From assembly GCA_017547685.1 (NCBI GenBank), contig JAFYPD010000007.1:1-37019 (forward strand): DNA of 37,019 nucleotides, read 5' to 3'. The notes under the pieces are model-generated. The model was not told where the DNA came from. It worked only from the letters and a program-made list of their open reading frames with translations, and did not search any database. Positions 30,803 through 37,019 of this stretch are shown here, piece by piece (within the stretch, counting starts at the first letter, position 1; each line of letters starts with the position of its first letter). The position numbers and the translations under genes are program-made. Origin of the DNA: Peptococcaceae bacterium (lineage in GTDB: Bacteria; Bacillota; Peptococcia; Peptococcales; Peptococcaceae).

Positions 30803-31624
30803 TTACAGTTTCTCCACAATGCGTGTCATCAGAGTCTGAAATGCCGCACCGGATTTCGCACCGGTTTCCAGCACTTCCTCCTCCGTCAGCGGCTGATCCA
30901 GCACACCGGCCGCCATGTTGGTGATGCACGAAATCCCCATTACACGAATACCGCAGTGATTTGCCACAATCACTTCCGGCACAGTAGACATCCCAACAGC
31001 ACTGCCGCCCCACATACGAAACATGCGGATTTCTGCCGGCGTTTCATAGCTTGGCCCAGTGGTAGCCACATACACCCCCTGCGCCAGATTCTGCCCTAAT
31101 TCTTCAGCGGCTTCCAGCGCAATGCGGCGCAGCTCCGGATGATAGGCATAGCTCATGTCACAGAACCGCACGCCGAAATCAGCTTCATTCGGCCCCATCA
31201 GCGGATTGCGGCCCAGAAAATTGATATGGTCGATAATCAGCATCAGCTGACCCGGCGCAAAGTCGGTATTGATACCGCCGGCAGCGTTAGACAGCAGCAG
31301 ATTTTTTACGCCCAGTTTTGCCATCACGCGAACCGGATAAGTGATATCTTCCATACTGTACCCTTCATAGTAGTGCAGACGTCCCTGCATACATACCACC
31401 GGTTTTCCGCCCAGCCGCCCAAACAGCAGCCGGCCACTGTGCCCCGGTGCTGTGCTGGATTTCCAGTGCGGCAGTTCCTCATACGGAATAACCGTCACCT
31501 GCTCCAGCTTTTCGCCCAGCTGCCCCAGGCCAGAACCCAGCACAATGGCAATCTCCGGTCTTGCATCTGTTTTTCCATGAATATATGCAACGGTTTCTTC
31601 CACTCTATTTAATAATTCACGCAT
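30803..31624 (-). CDS. Purine nucleoside phosphorylase (trimeric PNP)
   Basis: A 273-residue PNP of the trimeric, inosine/guanosine-specific class (PunA/human PNP type), which splits purine nucleosides with phosphate to give base and ribose-1-phosphate. Motifs: IAIVLGSGLGQLGEKLE (phosphate loop), APGHSGRLLFGRLGGK, MQGRLHYYEGYSM, LLLSNAAGGINTDFAPGQLM, TGPSYETPAEIRMFRMWGGS, AVGMSTVPEVIVANHCGI and SCITNMAAG. All regions that line the active site are intact. GAGGAGG precedes the ATG. It begins the minus-strand unit with the VanY-like gene and is divergent from the CLC gene. Confidence 0.96.
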   Translation of the reverse strand: MRELLNRVEETVAYIHGKTDARPEIAIVLGSGLGQLGEKLEQVTVIPYEELPHWKSSTAPGHSGRLLFGRLGGKPVVCMQGRLHYYEGYSMEDITYPVRVMAKLGVKNLLLSNAAGGINTDFAPGQLMLIIDHINFLGRNPLMGPNEADFGVRFCDMSYAYHPELRRIALEAAEELGQNLAQGVYVATTGPSYETPAEIRMFRMWGGSAVGMSTVPEVIVANHCGIRVMGISCITNMAAGVLDQPLTEEEVLETGAKSGAAFQTLMTRIVEKL

Positions 31625-31715
31625 ACAAATCCTCCTCTATTTGTCTTAGCCTCTGTTCTTCCTAGTATGTATTGTACATGATAATGGCATTCTTTGCCAG
31701 TGTCTGCGCCAGATT

Positions 31716-31740
31716 CTGTATAAAAATATACAGATTTTTT
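31716..31740 (+). terminator. Plus-strand terminator-like hairpin upstream of the CLC promoter
   Basis: CTGTATA-AAAA-TATACAG followed by ATTTTTT. No plus-strand gene lies before it within the intergenic region, and the likely CLC promoter is downstream of it. It may end antisense transcription into the PNP gene or a short RNA. Confidence 0.65.
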
Positions 31741-31759
31741 ATCCTGATGCAGATTTACA

Positions 31760-31788
31760 TTGCGTCAGCTGCGTAATACCGATATACT
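31760..31788 (+). promoter_or_regulatory. Promoter of the CLC transporter gene
   Basis: TTGCGT (31760-31765), 17 bases and TATACT (31783-31788) lie about 57 bases before the start codon at 31845. Confidence 0.75.
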
Positions 31789-31844
31789 GAACATAGTATC
31801 TGGATTCTATCCAGCCAATCGTTTTATGTAAAAGAGTGATAATC

Positions 31845-33134
31845 ATGCTACAGCAGCCAGACTGGAAAACAATAAAGAAAAAAATACAGTTTCAATTTCA
31901 ATACAGTAGCCTCTATGTAATGTGGTTTGTAAAATGGCTGGTATTTGGCGCCATCACTGGTGCCGTATGCGGGCTGGTTGGTGTTGCCTTTCATATCTGC
32001 ATCGACCTGGCCACCGCAACCCGCCATGCCAGTGAATGGCTGTTATATCTGCTGCCCTTCGGCGGGCTGATGATTGTGGGAATGTATCACCTGGTCGGGC
32101 TTCATCACGACCCGGGCACTAATCTGGTACTGGCCTCCATTCAGGCGAAGGGGCACATTCCGGTTCGCATGGCACCTCTGATTTTTATCGGCAGTGTACT
32201 GACCCATCTGTTTGGCGGTTCGTCGGGCCGTGAAGGCGCTGCTCTACAGATTGGCGGCAGTCTCGGTGAAGCGCTGGGGCGATTGTTCGGGCTGAAGAAT
32301 ACCGACATCAATATCATTGTTATTTGCGGGATGAGTGCCGTGTTTGCCGCGCTGTTCGGCACACCGATTGCAGCCGTGGTATTCAGCATGGAGGTTATCA
32401 CCATCGGCGTTATCCACTACAGCGCTTTTGTACCAAGTATTGTGTCGGCTTCCGTGGCCTACGGCATTGCACAGAAACTGCAGATTTCCGATGCTGCTTA
32501 TCCTGCTCTGCTTTCGCCGGAACTATCCGTTTTTGTATTTCTGAAAGTAATTGTGATGGCCATTCTGTGCGGCCTGGTCAGCATCCTGTTCTGCGTTGCC
32601 ATGCACCAGTCGATGCAACTGTACCGCAAATACATTCCTAACGATTACATCCGCATTTTTGTCGGCGGCTGCCTTGTGATTCTACTGACACTGCTGGCAG
32701 GTACTAGAATCTACAACGGCCACGGTGCCGATATGATTCTGCTGGCGGTATCCGGTGGTGACTGTCCGACTTTTGCATTTCTTCTGAAAATACTGTTTAC
32801 CGCAGTAACCCTGGGTGCCGGTTTCAAAGGCGGCGAAATTGTGCCATCATTGTTTGTGGGCGCAACACTGGGTAACGCAGCGGCACCGCTGATTGGCCTG
32901 GACCCTGCTCTCGGTGCCGCTATCGGTATGATTGCCCTGTTCTGCGGCGTGGTAAACTGCCCGCTGGCAGCTGTGATTTTCAGTGTAGAACTATTCGGTC
33001 ACGAATGCATGCTTCTGTTCTGCGTTGCCTGCGCCGTCAGCTATGTATTCTCCGGCTATTACGGCCTGTATACCAGCCAGAAAATCATGTACGATAAACT
33101 GCATCCGCAGTATATTAATACTCGGTCGAAATAA
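31845..33134 (+). CDS. CLC-family anion transporter, possibly the fluoride-exporting CLC-F type
   Basis: A 429-residue membrane protein of the CLC family with about ten to twelve helices. The gating motif GGSSGREGAALQIGGSLGEA is clear near residue 130, including the gating Glu in GREGA. Where chloride-type CLCs have GSGIPE, this protein has DPGTNLVLASI near residue 90; replacement of GSGIP by a G-(N/T)-N-L pattern is a feature of CLC-F proteins, which expel fluoride. The second half has GAGFKGGEIVPSLFVGATLG and the end GLYTSQKIMY. The ATG at 31845 follows AAAGAG; a GTG at 31836 overlaps that site. It is the only large plus-strand gene of the window and converges on carB. No fluoride riboswitch was recognised upstream, so the fluoride reading stays tentative. 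Confidence 0.85.
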   Translation: MLQQPDWKTIKKKIQFQFQYSSLYVMWFVKWLVFGAITGAVCGLVGVAFHICIDLATATRHASEWLLYLLPFGGLMIVGMYHLVGLHHDPGTNLVLASIQAKGHIPVRMAPLIFIGSVLTHLFGGSSGREGAALQIGGSLGEALGRLFGLKNTDINIIVICGMSAVFAALFGTPIAAVVFSMEVITIGVIHYSAFVPSIVSASVAYGIAQKLQISDAAYPALLSPELSVFVFLKVIVMAILCGLVSILFCVAMHQSMQLYRKYIPNDYIRIFVGGCLVILLTLLAGTRIYNGHGADMILLAVSGGDCPTFAFLLKILFTAVTLGAGFKGGEIVPSLFVGATLGNAAAPLIGLDPALGAAIGMIALFCGVVNCPLAAVIFSVELFGHECMLLFCVACAVSYVFSGYYGLYTSQKIMYDKLHPQYINTRSK

Positions 33135-33267
33135 TTTAAGAAATATTTTCCTGATTTTTAGAGCCTTAACGGACCAGACTATGTTGCCGTTACTCACCAT
33201 GTAGCCATTTGCAAATACTGTCGGCAATTACCGCTGCCACAACGGTGAGATATTGACTTTGAATCAT

Positions 33268-33335
33268 AAAAAAAGCTGAGGCAACATAATACGCTGCTGG
33301 ATTTTGCATGCGCCTCATGTGTCTCAGCTTTTTTA
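33268..33335. terminator. Bidirectional terminator between the CLC gene and carB
   Basis: AAAAAAGCTGAG pairs exactly with CTCAGCTTTTTT around an insert that also folds (GAGGC with GCCTC). It serves both converging genes. The sequence between 33135 and 33267 contains a weaker CTCACC...GGTGAG pairing but no gene I can support. Confidence 0.88.
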
Positions 33336-33365
33336 TTTATCTAGCCTTGTTAATGACCTTTTTGA

Positions 33366-36300
33366 TTATGCATCAATAGTGGAAATAGTCAGAGTTGTTT
33401 CTTCTAAAACGTTCAGTAAAGCACTCACTGTATCCAGAGATGTAAACATGGTTACATTGTATTCTGTTGCAATCTGACGCAGTTGTGCACCATCGCCCTG
33501 GCTATCAGCATCTGGAGCTTTGGTATTGATGAAGTAAGCAATATGCCCCTGACGTAATGCATTCGGAATTTCTTCACTGCCATCACTGATTTTTGCTAAG
33601 GAGCGAGAGTGGATTCCGTGTTTTTCCAGGAAGTCTGCAGTGCCTTTTGTCGCTTCGATGTTAAAACCAAGTTTATAGAAACGACGAATCATCGGCAGAG
33701 CCTCTTCTTTGTCAGCATCTGCGATTGTACAGAATACAGTACCGTAGTTCTGCAGATGCATACCGGAAGCCTGTAGTGCTTTGTATACGGCACGGGTCAT
33801 GGTACGGTCATAACCAATTGCCTCCCCGGTAGATTTCATTTCAGGAGACAGGTACGCGTCTAAGCCACGAATTTTGTTGAAAGAGAACACAGGCGCTTTT
33901 ACATACCACCGCTCTTTTTCATCTGGATAGATATCAAAGATGCCCTGTTCTTTCAGGCTCTTACCTAAAATAACTTCTGTCGCGATGTCCGCTAAAGAAT
34001 AACCGGTTGCTTTGGACAGGAATGGTACGGTACGGGAAGAACGAGGATTTACCTCAATGATATATACATTGTCTTTCTCATCTACGATAAACTGGATGTT
34101 GAACAAACCTATAATACCAATCCCCAGACCTAATTTCTTCGCATACTGCAGAATGATACCTTTTACCTTATCCGAAATAGAGAATGGCGGGTAAACAGAG
34201 ATGGAGTCACCGGAGTGTACACCAGTACGTTCAATCAGTTCCATGATACCTGGAACGAACACGTCGCGCCCATCGCAGATAGCATCAATTTCAACTTCGC
34301 GACCCTGAATGTATTTGTCAACCAGAACCGGTTTGTCTTCATCGATTTCTACTGCTGTTTTCAGGTAATGACGTAACTGTTCTTCATTTGCAACAATCTG
34401 CATTGCACGGCCACCCAGCACAAAAGATGGACGCACCAGAACCGGATAGCCGATTTCAGCTGCCGCAGCAACACCGTCTTCCATGTGGGTAACCGCTTTC
34501 CCTTTCGCACGAGGAATATCTAATTCATTTAACAGATTTTCAAATTCGTTACGGTCTTCGGCACGGTCAATAGCTGCACAGTCGGTACCAATAATTTTAA
34601 CACCGCGGTCATGCAGCGGCTGTGCCAGATTGATTGCGGTCTGACCACCTAAAGTTGCAATTACACCAATTGGATTTTCAAACTCAATGATGTTCATGAC
34701 ATCTTCTGGAGTTAATGGTTCGAAATACAGTTTGTCGGCAGTTGTATAGTCCGTAGAAACGGTTTCCGGGTTGTTATTGATAATAATTGCTTCGTAACCG
34801 GCATTTTTGATGGTTGTAACCGCATGTACAGTAGAATAGTCAAACTCTACACCCTGGCCGATACGGATTGGACCGGAACCAAGTACAACGATTTTCTTGT
34901 TGTCGGTTAAACGAGATGCATTTTCTCCTGTGTAAGAAGAGTAGAAGTACGGAATGTATGCACCTGTATGGCAGGTATCAACCATTTTGAATACAGGGAA
35001 CAGGTTAAGTTCTTTCCGCATGTTGTATACATCCAGCTCTTCACATTTCCACAGACGAGCAATATATTTATCGCCAAAACCCATTTTCTTAGCTGCAGCC
35101 AGAATTTCGCCATCTTTCTGAACACGCAGTTTTTCTTCCATAGCAATGATATTCTTGATTGCTTCCAGGAAGTAAGGCGTAATCATTGTAATCTCATGAA
35201 TTTTCTCAACAGAAACGCCATGATACAGCAGTTCAGCAATTGCGAACAGGTTGTCGGAACGAAATTCACTGATATATTCTAACAGGTTCTCTACGCTCAT
35301 ATCGTTAAACTTGGACAGATACAGGTGGTTTGCACCGATTTCCAGAGAACGGATGCCTTTCAGAATTGCTTCTTCCAGGTTGGAACCGATACCCATAACC
35401 TCACCGGTAGCTTTCATCTGTGTACCCAGTTTATTGGTTGCAGATGCAAATTTATCGAATGGGAAGCGCGGCAGTTTTGCAATTACGTAGTCTAATTTAG
35501 GTTCATATGCTGCTGTTGTATTAGCAATCTGAATATCTTCTAGTGCCATACCAACCGCGATTTTTGCTGTAACACGGGCAATCGGATAACCGGACGCCTT
35601 GGATGCTAATGCAGACGAACGGGAAACGCGCGGGTTAACCTCGATTAAGTAATATTCAGATGTATGTGGATTCAAGGCGAACTGAACATTACATCCACCG
35701 GAAATTTTTAATTCTTTGATGAGCTTGATTGCAGAATCATTCAGCATTTTCTCATCTTCTTTGCTCAGTGTCATAATCGGAGCAACTACACAGGAGTCAC
35801 CTGTATGAACGCCAACAGGGTCAATATTTTCCATACCACAGATCGTGATTGCATGGTCGTTGGAATCACGCATCACTTCGAACTCAATCTCTTTGTAGCC
35901 TTTTACGGATTTTTCAATCAGAACCTGATGTACAGGAGATAAGTTAAATGCGTTAATACCAATTTCCTCTAACTCTTCATCGTTGTAGGCAAAACCGCCG
36001 CCGGTACCGCCCAGTGTAAAAGCAGGGCGCAGAACAACCGGATAACCGATACGATGTGCAGCTTCTTTTGCTTCTTCCAAAGAATAAGTGATTTCAGAAG
36101 GAATAACTGGTTCACCGATCGATTCGCACAGTTCCTTGAACAGTTCACGGTCTTCCGCACGTTCAATGGAAGCACTGGAAGTACCCAGCAGTTCCACATT
36201 GCATTCTCTCAGAATACCTTTTTTCTCCAGCTGCATCGCAAGATTTAAACCAGTCTGACCGCCAATACCAGGAATGATAGCATCAGGACGTTCATGACGA

Positions 36301-36533
36301 ATAATTTTTGCCACATATTCCAGCGTTAATGGTTCCATATAAACCTTATCTGCAATGATGGTATCTGTCATGATAGTTGCAGGATTAGAGTTACACAGAA
36401 CAACTTCGTAACCTTCTTCTTTTAATGCCAGACACGCCTGTGTGCCGGCATAGTCAAATTCGGCAGCCTGACCGATAACAATAGGACCAGAGCCAATGAT
36501 TAAAATTTTCTTAATGTCTGTCCGTTTACTCAT
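33366..36533 (-). CDS. carB: Carbamoyl phosphate synthase large subunit
   Basis: A 1055-residue CarB, which makes carbamoyl phosphate from bicarbonate, ammonia and two ATP for arginine and pyrimidine synthesis. The two homologous halves are present: KKILIIGSGPIVIGQAAEFD at residue 8 and KKIVVLGSGPIRIGQGVEFD near 555. Each is followed by an ATP-grasp domain (LRPAFTLGGTGGGFAYN near 170; VRPSFVLGGRAMQIVAN near 710) with the metal-ligand pattern EVNPRVSRSSALASKASGYP and EVNPRSSRTVPFLSKATGYS. A methylglyoxal-synthase-like allosteric domain forms the last 120 residues. AGGAGG precedes the ATG. No carA is adjacent: 480 bases with a promoter and terminators lie upstream, so carB is a separate unit. 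Confidence 0.98.
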   Translation of the reverse strand: MSKRTDIKKILIIGSGPIVIGQAAEFDYAGTQACLALKEEGYEVVLCNSNPATIMTDTIIADKVYMEPLTLEYVAKIIRHERPDAIIPGIGGQTGLNLAMQLEKKGILRECNVELLGTSSASIERAEDRELFKELCESIGEPVIPSEITYSLEEAKEAAHRIGYPVVLRPAFTLGGTGGGFAYNDEELEEIGINAFNLSPVHQVLIEKSVKGYKEIEFEVMRDSNDHAITICGMENIDPVGVHTGDSCVVAPIMTLSKEDEKMLNDSAIKLIKELKISGGCNVQFALNPHTSEYYLIEVNPRVSRSSALASKASGYPIARVTAKIAVGMALEDIQIANTTAAYEPKLDYVIAKLPRFPFDKFASATNKLGTQMKATGEVMGIGSNLEEAILKGIRSLEIGANHLYLSKFNDMSVENLLEYISEFRSDNLFAIAELLYHGVSVEKIHEITMITPYFLEAIKNIIAMEEKLRVQKDGEILAAAKKMGFGDKYIARLWKCEELDVYNMRKELNLFPVFKMVDTCHTGAYIPYFYSSYTGENASRLTDNKKIVVLGSGPIRIGQGVEFDYSTVHAVTTIKNAGYEAIIINNNPETVSTDYTTADKLYFEPLTPEDVMNIIEFENPIGVIATLGGQTAINLAQPLHDRGVKIIGTDCAAIDRAEDRNEFENLLNELDIPRAKGKAVTHMEDGVAAAAEIGYPVLVRPSFVLGGRAMQIVANEEQLRHYLKTAVEIDEDKPVLVDKYIQGREVEIDAICDGRDVFVPGIMELIERTGVHSGDSISVYPPFSISDKVKGIILQYAKKLGLGIGIIGLFNIQFIVDEKDNVYIIEVNPRSSRTVPFLSKATGYSLADIATEVILGKSLKEQGIFDIYPDEKERWYVKAPVFSFNKIRGLDAYLSPEMKSTGEAIGYDRTMTRAVYKALQASGMHLQNYGTVFCTIADADKEEALPMIRRFYKLGFNIEATKGTADFLEKHGIHSRSLAKISDGSEEIPNALRQGHIAYFINTKAPDADSQGDGAQLRQIATEYNVTMFTSLDTVSALLNVLEETTLTISTIDA

Positions 36534-36585
36534 TTTTTTATCCTCCTAAATCTTTATAATCTGCACTTTTTTATGATACATTCAT

Positions 36586-36634
36586 AAAAAAACCGGCCCT
36601 CTGAAATGCAACGCATATCAAAAAAACCGGAAAA
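36586..36634 (-). terminator. Attenuator-like terminator before carB
   Basis: On the minus strand an outer CCGG/CCGG pairing with U-G rich extension encloses TGATATGC-GTT-GCATTTCA, and TTTTTTT follows. It lies about 50 bases before the carB start and directly after the small leader ORF, so full-length carB mRNA requires read-through. Confidence 0.7.
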
Positions 36635-36748
36635 TTATACGATATCAAAAGCAGACCGTTCGCAAACAGAAATGGAAGCATTGCGTTCAATAACAATAAC
36701 ACTGCTAAAAGATGTGGAATTCATGTTTCGCTTAGTGTTTGCTGGCAT
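36635..36748 (-). CDS. Candidate leader ORF of carB, 37 residues
   Basis: An ATG at 36748 behind a strong AAAGGAG site opens a 37-codon frame, MPANTKRNMNSTSFSSVIVI then ERNASISVCERSAFDIV. It lies in the carB leader, between the promoter at 36838-36866 and the terminator at 36586-36634, which begins right after its stop codon. This position suggests a regulatory leader peptide whose translation could affect termination. It is not obviously rich in arginine or in any one codon. I do not recognise the peptide; it may also be a small real protein. Confidence 0.5.
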   Translation of the reverse strand: MPANTKRNMNSTSFSSVIVIERNASISVCERSAFDIV

Positions 36749-36837
36749 AATACTTCTCCTTTCAGCCTCAAAACTTCTGCTTATGAACAATTAACCGTTC
36801 AAACAGCTAATCATCAGAATATTACTTTATCTTAATT

Positions 36838-36866
36838 ACAATATCATAAATCATCCTTTTTTGCAA
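36838..36866 (-). promoter_or_regulatory. Promoter of the carB leader transcript
   Basis: On the minus strand TTGCAA (36861-36866), 17 bases and TATTGT (36838-36843). Transcription would begin near 36831, giving a leader of about 300 bases before carB. Confidence 0.75.
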
Positions 36867-36971
36867 TCAAAAATCTTTTCCACTATCATAATATAGTCGA
36901 TACTTTCTATTTTCAAAAACCGAATAATCACCAGAGCTGGTTCCAGACGCTCCTTTTTACTGTATAAATAC

Positions 36972-37008
36972 AAAAAGAGACCCAACCATTACAATTGAGC
37001 CTCTTTTC
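36972..37008. terminator. Terminator at the window edge, upstream of the carB promoter
   Basis: AAAAGAG-GCTCAA and TTGGGT-CTCTTTTT pair on the minus strand (one mismatch), followed by T-rich sequence, and A-runs on the other side allow use in both directions. It probably ends a gene just outside the window and isolates the carB unit. The stretch 36867-36971 holds nothing I can support. Confidence 0.8.
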
Positions 37009-37019
37009 ATTTCATGGAG

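Noticed and set aside
31640..31740. Fluoride riboswitch upstream of the CLC gene
   Set aside because: An ATGGCATTC stretch recalls the motif, but the matching downstream pseudoknot and GATG segment are missing and the likely promoter lies after it.
33135..33267. Possible transposase or small RNA remnant between the CLC and carB genes
   Set aside because: Short broken frames and a weak CTCACC/GGTGAG pairing only; nothing family-like could be seen.
36606..36794. 62-codon plus-strand frame opposite the carB leader
   Set aside because: No ribosome site, it reads through the terminator hairpin of carB, and the opposite strand has a better supported small ORF.

Overview
The window reads as a chromosomal stretch of an anaerobic member of the Bacillota. 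Three things point there: a CIRCE/HrcA-controlled dnaK operon, the sporulation-linked block yabP-yabQ-divIC-yabR plus a SpoIIE-type phosphatase, and a flavodiiron protein next to rubredoxin, which is the oxygen-detoxification equipment of strict anaerobes. I cannot fix the class: Negativicutes or Peptococcales-like Clostridia both fit. Nearly all genes lie on the minus strand, so operons read from high to low coordinates.

Region by region. 1-3.5 kb: heat-shock operon hrcA - archaeal-like (group III) chaperonin - grpE - dnaK (cut by the window edge), driven by a sigma-A promoter with a perfect CIRCE element. 3.5-3.9 kb: a terminator and a possible fragment of an IS30-like transposase. 3.9-11.9 kb: an AT-richer catabolic cassette with a split UxaA-family dehydratase/lyase (SAF subunit and large subunit), a tripartite tricarboxylate transporter (TctC, TctA, TctB), an AEC-family permease, and GntR, LysR and small HTH regulators. 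12-16.9 kb: a short SpoIIE-type phosphatase without its membrane domain, a possible SPOCS/DUF3794-like protein, Ppx/GppA phosphatase, YabR, DivIC, YabQ and YabP. 17-23 kb: M19 dipeptidase, DEDDh exonuclease, CofE-like ligase, MurJ, a CaCA antiporter, a YetF-like (DUF421) protein and a small membrane protein. 23.2-25.5 kb: an accessory patch with a second YetF-like protein, two very small ORFs, a ferritin-like protein and several hairpins. 25.6-31.6 kb: tRNA-Ala(GGC), rubredoxin, flavodiiron protein, RNase Z, CoaX, an ECF transporter S component behind a structured leader RNA, a VanY-like carboxypeptidase and purine nucleoside phosphorylase. 31.8-36.5 kb: a plus-strand CLC transporter (possibly the fluoride type) converging on carB, which has its own promoter, a small leader ORF and an attenuator-like terminator.

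The most interesting items are: (1) the roughly 225-nt leader before the ECF S component/coaX pair, which has a promoter, a structured domain, an intrinsic terminator and a sequence able to pair alternatively with the terminator arm, and which matches no riboswitch class I can recall; (2) the group III chaperonin embedded in a bacterial HrcA regulon; (3) the membrane-less SpoIIE in otherwise conserved sporulation synteny; (4) the uORF/terminator arrangement ahead of carB; (5) the regulated split-UxaA/TTT cassette with a 37-bp palindrome in its control region. Coordinates and motifs were read by eye. No database search, folding program or base-composition calculation was run.
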